From Salinivirgaceae bacterium (lineage in GTDB: Bacteria; Bacteroidota; Bacteroidia; Bacteroidales; SZUA-534): a stretch of DNA of 57,137 bases. Shown here piece after piece: positions 10,114-18,991 of the stretch. Within the stretch, counting starts at the first letter, position 1, and the number at the start of each line of letters is the position of its first letter. The translations under genes and the position numbers were made by a program. The stretch lies in contig JAEINW010000007.1 of the NCBI GenBank assembly GCA_016342715.1, forward strand, positions 1 to 57,137, given 5' to 3'. The notes below the pieces were generated by a model. That model did not search any database, had not been told where the DNA came from, and saw only the letters and a list, made by a program, of their open reading frames with translations.

Positions 10114-13100
10114 TTATACTGCATGAAGCTCATTGGATAATAGATACCAAACAAAGCCAGTGACATGCTTATTCTCAACAACTTGAACTAACTTCATGTA
10201 TTCTTTTATTTGTTGTATATGACTCGACGATTTTGCTTTGGTAAATTTATAGTCAACAATTACAATTTCAGTATCTGAAATTAACACACGGTCAGGTCTG
10301 CGAATCTGGCCTCCAGGCTGTAAAATAGCAACTTCATTCATTATTTTCCATTTATCGCTAAACCAATCGTTGTGCTCAAATGAAGATAACCTTTCGCTTA
10401 AAAAATTAAAATATGCGTTTTTATCTTTTTCTTGAATTATACCTGAATTAACTAGCTTCTGGGTTGCAGCTTCCAAATCACCAATTACCTTAGTATTTTC
10501 AAGAATTTTATGTAGAATTTTTCCTTGCTGTGTTTGGCTTACATCTTTTTCGTTAAAAATAGCAGCGTTTGACTTTATTCTAACTGCTATTTCGTTACTA
10601 GAAAACTCAATATCACTATCAAATGGATATTCACGAATGGGGTGTTCTTCTTTTTCTATAAGCGATAATTCACCAATAGTAAAACTATTATCATCGTCAA
10701 CAAATTCAGAATTCTGCTTTTCTTCGTTCATAGAATGCATATACTCATATAGCAAATCGCCTACGGTTTTTATTTTTTTCGTAGTATTTGCAGGTGCTCC
10801 AATAAACAAAGCCTGTTCGGCACGAGTAAATGCAACATAAAGCATATTTAAACTATCAATAGTAGCCATTAACTTCTCCTTTGCATATTCCTCTTTAAAA
10901 ATGGAATCGGCTAATTTTGAAGAATACATTACTGGAATGGCTGATATCTCATTAAATGGTTCAACTTGCGGTTTACACCACATTAGTTTTGACCGTTGAT
11001 CGAGATTCCAATACGAAAATGGAGCAATCACTGCTTTATACTCTAAGCCTTTTGATTTATGAATGGTTACTATTCTAATGGCATTCTGCTCCTCTGACAG
11101 ATTAATAGGTGTTTGGAAACCAAATTCGTACCACCATTCTATAAATCCAGAAATATCGGAGCCATTTTTCTTGGTAAAATTTAATATGGCATCCTGAAAA
11201 GCATTGATAAATGGAAAATGATTTTGTGCTGTACTTGAATTGATTTTAAACACGAATATTTTCAATAACGATGCTACTAATTGCGACAACGAAAGTTCAA
11301 TAAGTTGATCCTTTTCGTTTTTAAACTGATCGGGTAAAGCGTTTAAAAAAGCATTATTATCAGAAAAATCGATGTCTATTAGTTTTGTTGATGCCTCTTT
11401 GGGAGACATGTTTTGAACATAAAAATATTGTAAAATCTTTCCTTTACTTAATAAATTTGTTTCATCAATAATAAATTCAAGAAGGGCTATTAATAATTGA
11501 ATGATGCTTGAAGAACCTAAGAAAACAGAGTCGTTAGAAACAAATTCGAAGAGATGGGCTTTTTCAGGATTATTTCTTCGGTAATCCATTAATGCCTGAG
11601 CAATTTGTGCACCTTCCTTATTTCTTCGAACTAAAACAGCGATGTCTTTAGGCGAAAACCCATGCTCAAACAATTTATTAAGCGATTCAATTACGTACTC
11701 ATTAATCAAGGTTTGATTGTACTCTGCATCTTTCTCAAATTCATAAAATTTCACATTCACAAAACCTGTGGAATTTATTTTTTTAGGAGACACCTGTTGC
11801 TCAGTGGTTGAAAATATGCGTTCCACTAAATTCTCAGCATCTAAAAATCCGTAGGAAGCGAACTCATTATTAATCTCGCTCTGAGCTATTGAAGCTATTT
11901 TTTTGAAACATGAGTTATTAAACTCCACTATGTTTTTATCGCTTCGCCAGTTGTTCGGTAAAACTTTCTCTTCCTGACTGAAAAATCGGAACTGATCTTG
12001 AATTTGATTTTCAAGCAAGGTCCAATCGCTATTTCGCCATCTGTATATGGATTGTTTTACATCACCCACAACCAATGATTTATAATCTTGCGAAATTCCA
12101 TTGAAAAAAAGCGGATAAAAATTAGCCCATTGTAAATTCGAAGTATCCTGAAACTCATCAATCATAAAATGCTTCAAATATTCACCCGTTTTTTCGTAAA
12201 TAAACGGGGCATCGTTAGATCCAATCATTTTTGACAACAGCGGAGATGCTAATGGGAGTAAAAAAATATTTTTCTCGTTGCAGTAATTTATTAAATGATT
12301 AAAAACCTCAACAATAATTGCCAATATATCAATGCTTTTTAAAATTGCCACTGCTGAAATATAATGCTCATATTTTGTTTCAAATAATTTAAACAACTCA
12401 AGTAAAACAGGATGTAATTTTTGCTGCACACAATTTAGAATTTCATCCTTTTTTGGAGATGATTTGGCACACCAACCTGAAATAAAATCATCGGAATGCA
12501 GTGCAGATTCAACTCTTTTCCCTGGTTTAGCTACAGTATAGCTATCAATACCTTTTTGCTTAACTAAAAACCCAGCAACACCGCTATTTTTATATGAAAA
12601 ATCATCTACTTTTAAATTTGATTCCTTTAGCCCTATTAAAGCGCTATCTCCAATTTTACGCAGCGAATTGATAAACCCATCAATAATAAAATTCAAATTT
12701 TGCTTATATGTATTTAAATTTCTAATATCAGAAAACTGCTTAAGCTGCTCCTCTGAAAAGGAAAAAAACAATTCACTAAAAGCATCTTCTGTGAAACTCA
12801 ATATATCATTTTGAATATCCCAACTTTTACCTGATTCAATTTTTTGAATAGCAAAATCTGATAACCAATTACTTAATTGCTTGTTTTCTTGAATTGTTTC
12901 GAAAAATTTTTCAATACTTAACTCAAGTATTTGTTTTTTGTTTAACTCGAGCGAAAACCCCAGATTTAAGCCAATTTCACGGGTAAATGATTTTAGAATA
13001 ATCTGAAAAAAACTATCAATGGTACTAATTTTAAAGCGTCCATAATTGTATAAAATATCATTCAGTAAAAATTTGGCTTTTATTTTTATCTCATCCTCCG

Positions 13101-13338
13101 ATAAATTATACAGTTTTTTCAAATATTGAGTGTGGCCACTATCCAAGGCATTGGCTAAGGCAAAAAGTTCATTAAGAATTCTATCGCGCATTTCAGCCGT
13201 TGCTTTGTTTGTAAAAGTAACTGCCAATATGGAGCTAAAATGGGTTTTAGGATTAAATATTAACGATAAATACTCGCGGATTAACTGAAAAGTTTTTCCC
13301 GATCCGGCAGAAGCTTTGTAGATAGTTAATACAGCCAT
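10114..13338 (-). CDS. AddA-like UvrD/Rep-family helicase with C-terminal PD-(D/E)XK nuclease
   Basis: A 1074-residue superfamily 1A helicase-nuclease, probably acting in double-strand break resection in the AddAB manner. Motifs in order: Walker A ASAGSGKTF (residues 10-18), Ia VTFTNKATAEM, II MIDEFQDTSNLQW, III VVGDVKQSIYRWR, IV LPNNWRSD, V TIHKSKGLEYKAV, and VI LNMLYVAFTRAEQALF. The C-terminus has the RecB-like nuclease signature GKILHKILEN, then RPDRVLI and IVIVDYKF. The ATG at 13338 directly precedes the Walker A region, as in Bacteroidia homologues. It follows holA with a 6-nt gap, in an apparent amn-holA-helicase operon. An AddB-type partner is absent from the window. Confidence 0.9.
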   Translation of the reverse strand: MAVLTIYKASAGSGKTFQLIREYLSLIFNPKTHFSSILAVTFTNKATAEMRDRILNELFALANALDSGHTQYLKKLYNLSEDEIKIKAKFLLNDILYNYGRFKISTIDSFFQIILKSFTREIGLNLGFSLELNKKQILELSIEKFFETIQENKQLSNWLSDFAIQKIESGKSWDIQNDILSFTEDAFSELFFSFSEEQLKQFSDIRNLNTYKQNLNFIIDGFINSLRKIGDSALIGLKESNLKVDDFSYKNSGVAGFLVKQKGIDSYTVAKPGKRVESALHSDDFISGWCAKSSPKKDEILNCVQQKLHPVLLELFKLFETKYEHYISAVAILKSIDILAIIVEVFNHLINYCNEKNIFLLPLASPLLSKMIGSNDAPFIYEKTGEYLKHFMIDEFQDTSNLQWANFYPLFFNGISQDYKSLVVGDVKQSIYRWRNSDWTLLENQIQDQFRFFSQEEKVLPNNWRSDKNIVEFNNSCFKKIASIAQSEINNEFASYGFLDAENLVERIFSTTEQQVSPKKINSTGFVNVKFYEFEKDAEYNQTLINEYVIESLNKLFEHGFSPKDIAVLVRRNKEGAQIAQALMDYRRNNPEKAHLFEFVSNDSVFLGSSSIIQLLIALLEFIIDETNLLSKGKILQYFYVQNMSPKEASTKLIDIDFSDNNAFLNALPDQFKNEKDQLIELSLSQLVASLLKIFVFKINSSTAQNHFPFINAFQDAILNFTKKNGSDISGFIEWWYEFGFQTPINLSEEQNAIRIVTIHKSKGLEYKAVIAPFSYWNLDQRSKLMWCKPQVEPFNEISAIPVMYSSKLADSIFKEEYAKEKLMATIDSLNMLYVAFTRAEQALFIGAPANTTKKIKTVGDLLYEYMHSMNEEKQNSEFVDDDNSFTIGELSLIEKEEHPIREYPFDSDIEFSSNEIAVRIKSNAAIFNEKDVSQTQQGKILHKILENTKVIGDLEAATQKLVNSGIIQEKDKNAYFNFLSERLSSFEHNDWFSDKWKIMNEVAILQPGGQIRRPDRVLISDTEIVIVDYKFTKAKSSSHIQQIKEYMKLVQVVENKHVTGFVWYLLSNELHAV

Positions 13339-13344
13339 AAGAGC

Positions 13345-14373
13345 CTAAATATGAAGTATTTTATAAATCAATTCGCGCATTAATTCAAAATCATCAACCG
13401 AGGGTGCATCTATTCCCTTTGATTTTGCATCGTATTCTCTTAAAAAGCCAATAATATGCGCACATTTTGGTTTAGAATAAGTGCGTGCCGCAGAAATATA
13501 GTCCTGAACAAAAAAAGGATTTACACCCAATAATGCGGCTAAGCTTTGTTTCGATTTATCTTCGGCGCTATGAACCATCAATATTTTTGTAAAATACGAA
13601 TACAAAAAAGAAATTAATGGAATGATGCTTTTTGTTTTAGGATTTTGGCCTAAATGCGTAATAATTAAATTTGCCCCATACACATCTTTTTTCCCGAGCG
13701 CATTTTGGAGTTCAAAAATGTTAAAATCTTTACTAATTCCTACGTGCTCTTCAATCTCCTTTAATGTAATTGTTCCATTTTTGGGTGTTACAATTAGTAA
13801 TTTTTCAACTTCGTTTACAACTTTTGATAAATTATTACCTAAATGACTGGCCATAAGCTCCGAAGCTCTGACATCGATACTCAATCCCTTTGTTTTAACA
13901 TAGTTTTGAATCCATGCTCCAACTTTATTCTCATAAAGTGATTTTGACTCAAAAAGCACGGCATTTTTATCGAGTGTTTTGTATATTTTTTTTCGTTTAT
14001 CGAGACTTTTTCCTTTATAATTTACAACAAGAATGGTGCTTGTTGGGGGATTTTCGGCATACAATAAAAACGGATCGGTTTCTCCTGCTGCTAATCCATC
14101 AATTCCTTTTAAGTTCTGAGCTTCGCGTAATATTATTACATTATAGTTCGACATCATAGGAAACCTACGAGCCGTATTTAGTAGGGTTCCCATATCAATA
14201 TCCTTACCATAAAAAACGGTTTGGTTAAAAGATTTTTCGTCTTCGGGCAATATGTTTTTATCAATAAACTCAGTAATACTATCGATAAAGTACGATTCGT
14301 CACCCATTAAATAATAAATAGGTTTGTAAATCTTCTTTTTTAGGTCTCCCAATATTTGTTCAAAAGTGTACAT
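13345..14373 (-). CDS. holA: DNA polymerase III subunit delta
   Basis: The delta subunit of the clamp loader, which opens the beta clamp during replication. At 342 residues it has normal family length. The N-terminal domain shows YYLMGDESYFIDSITEFI and the VIILREAQNLKGIDGL stretch that corresponds to the clamp-contacting region. It continues with SKSLYENKVGAWIQNYVKTKG and LGNNLSKVVNEVEKLLI, then the collar region VQDYISAARTYSKPKCAHIIGFLREYDAKSKG. It lies between amn (7-nt gap) and the helicase-nuclease gene (6-nt gap), an arrangement typical of Bacteroidia. Confidence 0.94.
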   Translation of the reverse strand: MYTFEQILGDLKKKIYKPIYYLMGDESYFIDSITEFIDKNILPEDEKSFNQTVFYGKDIDMGTLLNTARRFPMMSNYNVIILREAQNLKGIDGLAAGETDPFLLYAENPPTSTILVVNYKGKSLDKRKKIYKTLDKNAVLFESKSLYENKVGAWIQNYVKTKGLSIDVRASELMASHLGNNLSKVVNEVEKLLIVTPKNGTITLKEIEEHVGISKDFNIFELQNALGKKDVYGANLIITHLGQNPKTKSIIPLISFLYSYFTKILMVHSAEDKSKQSLAALLGVNPFFVQDYISAARTYSKPKCAHIIGFLREYDAKSKGIDAPSVDDFELMRELIYKILHI

Positions 14374-14380
14374 AGTTTTC

Positions 14381-15151
14381 TTAAAATCTTAAGTGCTTAA
14401 CCGATTGTCTATTATCGCGAATCAATTCCAGAGCTCGAATTCCAATACGAATATGATCGGCTACAAAGCCTTCTGTAACCTTTTTATCGCTATCATCAGT
14501 CTTTACTCCAGTAGAAATCATGGGTTGATCGGAGACTAACAATAAAGCTCCCGAAGGAATCTGATTAGCAAAGCCTACGCAAAAAATGGTAGCTGTTTCC
14601 ATATCAATGGCCATTGAACGTGTTTTTTGCAAGTATTTTTTAAATCGTCCATCGTATTCCCAAACCCTTTTATTGGTTGTAAATACAGTGCCTGTCCAAT
14701 AATCTCTACCTTCATCGCGAATGGCTGTTGAAACGGCACGCTGTAAATTAAAAGCTGGCAATGCTGGAACTTCAGCCGGAATATAATCGTTCGAAGTACC
14801 TTCGCTTCGGATAGCTGCAATGGGTAATATTAAATCGCCTAATTTATTTTTCTTTTTAAGTCCACCACATTTCCCAAGAAAAAGAACCGCTTTTGGTTTA
14901 ATTGCACTTAATAAGTCCATTATAGTAGCTGCATTCGGGCTTCCCATTCCAAAATTAATAATGGTAATACCATTGGCTGTTGCATTGGGCATATTTTTAT
15001 CCTCGCCGTCAACCTCAACCTTAAACTGCTCTGCAAAAACCTCCACATAATGCTGAAAGTTAGTAAGTAAAATATATTTACCTATCTCACTTAAAGGTTT
15101 GCCAGTGTATCGCGGCAACCAATTATTTACTATTTCTTGTTTCGTTTTCAT
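14381..15151 (-). CDS. amn: AMP nucleosidase, short form
   Basis: A phosphorylase-superfamily enzyme of 256 residues that hydrolyses AMP to adenine and ribose 5-phosphate. It matches the short Bacteroidota AMP nucleosidases, which lack the long N-terminal domain of the E. coli enzyme. Visible signatures are ITIINFGMGSPNAATIMDLL, VLFLGKCGGLK (nucleoside-phosphorylase glycine loop), the SMAIDMETATIFCVGFANQIPSGALLLVSDQP active-site region, and VADHIRIGIRALELI. It is the first gene of the amn-holA-helicase run and is divergent from the HsdR_N-like gene. The gene for adenine deaminase, which could use its product adenine, lies separately at 42-43 kb. Confidence 0.93.
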   Translation of the reverse strand: MKTKQEIVNNWLPRYTGKPLSEIGKYILLTNFQHYVEVFAEQFKVEVDGEDKNMPNATANGITIINFGMGSPNAATIMDLLSAIKPKAVLFLGKCGGLKKKNKLGDLILPIAAIRSEGTSNDYIPAEVPALPAFNLQRAVSTAIRDEGRDYWTGTVFTTNKRVWEYDGRFKKYLQKTRSMAIDMETATIFCVGFANQIPSGALLLVSDQPMISTGVKTDDSDKKVTEGFVADHIRIGIRALELIRDNRQSVKHLRF

Positions 15152-15235
15152 ATGACTTTTAATCCTGTTACAAATGCGGATAATGTGTAAACTTACATGA
15201 TTTCAATCAAAATAAGTACTAGAATTTACATAAAA

Positions 15236-15266
15236 TTTAAGAAAGACTTATTATTGATTACTTTTG
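15236..15266 (+). promoter_or_regulatory. Promoter of the HsdR_N-like gene
   Basis: TACTTTTG at 15259-15266 fits the -7 box TAnnTTTG. TTTA at 15236-15239, 19 nt upstream, is a one-mismatch -33 box. The predicted start of transcription, about 7 nt after the -7 box, is less than 10 nt before the ATG at 15281, so the mRNA is nearly leaderless. Confidence 0.55.
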
Positions 15267-15280
15267 CAAAAAAATATTGA

Positions 15281-15733
15281 ATGCTTAAACTCAATCTACC
15301 TGATTTTAGTGATAAATTAAAAATAAATAAGGTTGAAAATACCATATTTGATGTATTTCGGAAAAAGAATATCATTCTTACTCCCGAAGAATGGGTGCGT
15401 CAAAATTTTTTATGGTATATGAAAGAAAACCTTGGGTATCCTGAAGGATTAATATCGGTAGAAATGTCACTAATATTAAATAACTTAACCCGAAGATGCG
15501 ACATTGTAGCATTTAACAGAAAGGGGCAGCCTAAACTCATTGTGGAATGCAAAGCCCCACAAATAAAGATAAATCAAAAAACATTTGATCAAATAGCTAC
15601 TTATAACTTAAAACTCAAGGTTGATTTTTTAGTAATTACCAATGGAATTAATCATTATTGCTGCTTAATGAATTACAACGATAATAGTTATAGTTTTATT
15701 GAGGAAATACCAAATTTCAAACAAATTATTTAG
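15281..15733 (+). CDS. HsdR_N-type PD-(D/E)XK nuclease-like protein
   Basis: A 150-residue protein consisting only of the HSDR_N domain seen at the N-terminus of type I restriction endonuclease R subunits. The nuclease-like core is TRRCDIVAFNRKGQPKLIVECKAP, giving the D...ExK arrangement, and Q (DQIATYN) follows at the usual place. There is no helicase region and no HsdM or HsdS gene nearby. It is therefore the stand-alone housekeeping type that sits opposite amn/holA in Bacteroidia, not part of a restriction system. Its real role is not established; the neighbourhood hints at DNA repair or replication. Its end overlaps the convergent GNAT gene by 4 nt. Confidence 0.85.
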   Translation: MLKLNLPDFSDKLKINKVENTIFDVFRKKNIILTPEEWVRQNFLWYMKENLGYPEGLISVEMSLILNNLTRRCDIVAFNRKGQPKLIVECKAPQIKINQKTFDQIATYNLKLKVDFLVITNGINHYCCLMNYNDNSYSFIEEIPNFKQII

Positions 15734-16266
15734 TTCTTATTCACCAACTGAAACATTAACTCTGTTTTATATTCTTCATCGGTCTTAATCCATTCAGTTT
15801 TTTCTCCACATTTTACAAAACCAGCTTTTTCAAACAAACTGATGCTCTGGCAATTATCAATGGCTATATTGCAATACAACTGATGCAAGTGCAAATGTTT
15901 AAAACAGTATTTTATTAAAACCTTCAATGCTTCCTTAGCATAACCTTTTCTGCGGTTTGCCTCGTCATGAACTAAAATTCCAACACCCGCTCGTAAATGA
16001 TAGGGATCAAAATCAAACAAGTCGATAGCCCCAACAGCTACCTCTGGTTTTTCAGTGTCGGAAATAATAAGTCGCAATTGTTTATTTGTATAAATATCGT
16101 GATGTGAATTCTCTATGTATTGCCGTAAAATATACTTTGAATATGGAGCCAAAGTATTACTCACATTCCATATTTCAGGATTATTTTCACACTCGTATAA
16201 AAACTCTAAATCTTCAGGTTCCAAACCTCGTAATTGTACTGAATTATTTTTAACTAAAAGCTTCAT
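15730..16266 (-). CDS. GNAT-family N-acetyltransferase
   Basis: A 178-residue acetyl-CoA-dependent acetyltransferase of the RimJ/RimL-like or SpeG-like branch. The acetyl-CoA binding motif A is visible as VGILVHDEANRRKGYAKEALKVLIKYCF. Further typical stretches are an N-terminal LRGLEPEDLEFLYECENNPEIWNVSNT and a C-terminal HQLYCNIAIDNCQSISLFEKAGFVKCGEKTEWI. Such genes in Bacteroidia are annotated either as spermidine acetyltransferase-like or as ribosomal-protein acetyltransferases. The substrate cannot be told from sequence. The start lies 2 nt after the stop of the OmpA-family gene, so it is probably the last gene of that transcript. Confidence 0.88.
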   Translation of the reverse strand: MKLLVKNNSVQLRGLEPEDLEFLYECENNPEIWNVSNTLAPYSKYILRQYIENSHHDIYTNKQLRLIISDTEKPEVAVGAIDLFDFDPYHLRAGVGILVHDEANRRKGYAKEALKVLIKYCFKHLHLHQLYCNIAIDNCQSISLFEKAGFVKCGEKTEWIKTDEEYKTELMFQLVNKN

Positions 16267-16268
16267 AA

Positions 16269-18959
16269 CTAATTGGCTCTAAATTTATTCATATCAACAA
16301 CAAACGCATCGTAATGACCTTTACTAATCAAATCGCTTAAGGCTTGCCTGGCCGATGTTTTTCCAATATATTCACCATAAATATATCTATAATATCCATC
16401 TGCTCCTTTAATAACCTCAATATCTGGTAACGATTTTAATTTTGCTTCCTCCAAAGGTTTTTTAAGAGCAAATAATTGAATGGTATAAACCTTTCTATCG
16501 GTTTCATTCATTTTCGATTTATAGAAATTACTGCTCTTTTGAACCAATTCATTATATTCAAAACTACTTATCACTTGTGCTTCGGGGAATCCGGCATCTA
16601 CTACAGCATTCATTAACTCCAAAGCATCCGACTGATGACTAAACTTGCCTACTGTATACAAATATCCTGAAGGCGTTTGAAACATCCAAACATTATTAAT
16701 ACTGCCTCCTGACAAATTAAAAGCTGCTGGCTTTAAAGGTTCTTGACTTTCTGATAAAAGAATGGTGTACATTAGATTCTCTTTATACTTTAATTCATCA
16801 GGCACAAAAATATTTTCTGTTACTACCTTATCGCTATTCGATTTAATAATTTTAATATCAACCCTTCTATTCAATCTTCTTCCTTCAGGATTGTCTGATC
16901 CATCGGGATTTTCATTAATAGCAATACTATTCGACTCTCCCATTCCTTTGGCCACAAACCTGCTATTATCAACACCTTTACTGGTTATATATTCAACTAC
17001 GCCTCTAGCTCTTTTTACTGATAGTTTTTGATTGTACTCCTCAGTTCCTAAAGCATCTGAATTTCCAATTACTTCGATGTATAAAGAGGGGTTTCGTTCC
17101 ATTAATACTGCCAATTTCTCAATTTCAATTTGCGATTCCTTATCTAAGATGGTACTGTTGTAGTCAAATAAAATACTTTTAATACTATAATATTCACCGC
17201 TGCTAACCTCTTTGGGAACCATTTGTAAAAAAGTTAGAACTTCTGGATTTTGCTCATTTTCACCAATAAAAATCGTTTTTTCTGCAGGCTCGTATCCCTC
17301 GCCAAAAGCTTTTACATTATAAGTTCCATGTTTAACCATTGTTCGAAATTCACCTGTATTAATATTAGGGCTCAAGGCTGCAACCACTTCTCCATCGAGT
17401 TTTGACACATGAATGTAAAAAGAAGGGTCAATATCCTTATTATCTTGTAAGGTCAAACTTCCTTTTAGTTCATATTCCGATGGAACAGTAATTGTTTTAA
17501 GCTCTGGCTGAGTTACTATTGGATCAGAAACATACTCTGTTTCTGTTTCTGTTTCAACTGGGTTTACATCTATAGTTTCGGTAGTAGTTTCAGAACTATT
17601 ATAATCATCGGTACTGAGGTTTTCATCTATAGTAACCGGATCTGTAGTAACCGCAATCACTTTTTCTATCTCAGGATATTCAATATGATAAATTCGCTTG
17701 TACCCACCATTATCAGGAAATTTAGCCATATATGCTTCTGATCCATCTCCCATGGGTAAATAGAATTTATCATCAGCAGGAGTATTTATTGGATACCCCA
17801 AATTTTGTGGCTCCGACCAATTTCCACCGGCATCTTTTGTGGTTTTAAAAATATCAAAGCCGCCCATACTTGAATGAGCTTCGGATGCAAAATATAGGGT
17901 ATTTCCATCATCTGTAATAAATGGATAATCTTCTAAAAATTGGGAATTGATAACTTCTCCTAAATTAACTGGGTCACCCCATCTTCCTTTGGTATCCTTA
18001 ACACTCATGTAGATATCAGTCCCTCCTATGCCACCTGCACGGTCACTTGAAAAATATAGAATATTTCCATCTTTTGAAATACTTGCGTGCCATTCATTAT
18101 CTTTTGAACTAATTTGCTTGGGAAACTTTTGTATTTCTCCCCAGCTTCTCCCATCTTTTTCTGAAAAGTATATATTACCATTGCCATAATCATCTCGAAA
18201 TAATAATAGTAGATTGCCATCATAGGACAAATAACAACTTATATAATACCCATCTGAACCAATCTCCTCTGAAATGTCTTTTGGTTTTGACCATACGTAG
18301 CCATCAAAAGTTGAAGAGTAAACCACTTTCAGATAAAATTCACCCAAATCGTCCTTTTCTTTTTGATTGGCAGTAAAAATCATTGATTTGCCATCACCAG
18401 AAACTGCAGGATTATAATTATCAAGTTCCTGATTAATTGTCATTTCAGTTTTATTGAAATAGATAGGATTGCTCATCATGCGCCTAGCTATTTCACAGTT
18501 TTTAACCTGTAACTCCAGAAATTCTTGATAATATATATCTGAAGCAGGTAACAAGTTTTTATATTGTTTATAGGCATTAATAGCTTCATCTAAACGCCCC
18601 ACAATTCTATAAGCTTTGCCTAACCAAAACCACGCTTCTTCCGGTGCTTTTTCTTCTTTATAATTTCCTTCTTTAGGGTTTGCTGTAACATCTTGAACAG
18701 CTTTTTCAAAATAGGGTATGGATTGTAGTGTTTGTCCTTGGCTTTTTAGATAACACATACCTACATTAAAATTAATATTGGCATTATCCCATCCCTTGTC
18801 AATCATTTCTAAATATATTGGCAATGCCAAATCATACACTTCATAAAGCAGATAAGACTCTGCCTCTTTAAAAAGAATTTTTATCTCTTTGGGATCCTGC
18901 CCGTGTAATTGAGAAACAAAAAGTACTATTGTAGCTAAAATTATTAATCTGTGTTTCAT
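16269..18959 (-). CDS. PorE-like TPR/PD40/OmpA envelope protein with SPOR-like C-terminus
   Basis: An exported 896-residue envelope protein. Domains in order: signal peptide (1-20), TPR-like helices (about 22-155, with WFWLGKAYRIVGRLDEAINAYKQYK), and a PD40 beta-propeller (about 180-430, repeated motifs ILYFSSDRAGGIGGTDIY and TLYFASEAHSSMGGFDIF). A Thr/Glu-rich linker (440-490) and a carboxypeptidase-regulatory-like domain (495-585) follow. Next comes an OmpA-type peptidoglycan-binding domain (about 595-710, with IEVIGNSDALGTEEYNQKLSVKRARGV and NRRVDIKI). Two SPOR-like modules end the protein (about 720-800 and 815-896). Up to the OmpA domain this is the architecture of Porphyromonas PorE, the peptidoglycan-bound T9SS component. 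The SPOR-like pair is extra. It is downstream of a paralogue (32-nt gap) and upstream of the GNAT gene. Confidence 0.85.
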   Translation of the reverse strand: MKHRLIILATIVLFVSQLHGQDPKEIKILFKEAESYLLYEVYDLALPIYLEMIDKGWDNANINFNVGMCYLKSQGQTLQSIPYFEKAVQDVTANPKEGNYKEEKAPEEAWFWLGKAYRIVGRLDEAINAYKQYKNLLPASDIYYQEFLELQVKNCEIARRMMSNPIYFNKTEMTINQELDNYNPAVSGDGKSMIFTANQKEKDDLGEFYLKVVYSSTFDGYVWSKPKDISEEIGSDGYYISCYLSYDGNLLLLFRDDYGNGNIYFSEKDGRSWGEIQKFPKQISSKDNEWHASISKDGNILYFSSDRAGGIGGTDIYMSVKDTKGRWGDPVNLGEVINSQFLEDYPFITDDGNTLYFASEAHSSMGGFDIFKTTKDAGGNWSEPQNLGYPINTPADDKFYLPMGDGSEAYMAKFPDNGGYKRIYHIEYPEIEKVIAVTTDPVTIDENLSTDDYNSSETTTETIDVNPVETETETEYVSDPIVTQPELKTITVPSEYELKGSLTLQDNKDIDPSFYIHVSKLDGEVVAALSPNINTGEFRTMVKHGTYNVKAFGEGYEPAEKTIFIGENEQNPEVLTFLQMVPKEVSSGEYYSIKSILFDYNSTILDKESQIEIEKLAVLMERNPSLYIEVIGNSDALGTEEYNQKLSVKRARGVVEYITSKGVDNSRFVAKGMGESNSIAINENPDGSDNPEGRRLNRRVDIKIIKSNSDKVVTENIFVPDELKYKENLMYTILLSESQEPLKPAAFNLSGGSINNVWMFQTPSGYLYTVGKFSHQSDALELMNAVVDAGFPEAQVISSFEYNELVQKSSNFYKSKMNETDRKVYTIQLFALKKPLEEAKLKSLPDIEVIKGADGYYRYIYGEYIGKTSARQALSDLISKGHYDAFVVDMNKFRAN

Positions 18960-18991
18960 ATGGGTCTTCTTTAGAATCGTTCAATATCAAT

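Noticed and set aside
15281..15733. Remnant or part of a type I restriction-modification system
   Set aside because: Only the HSDR_N domain is present, at full length for the stand-alone type, with no HsdM, HsdS or helicase part and a housekeeping neighbourhood.
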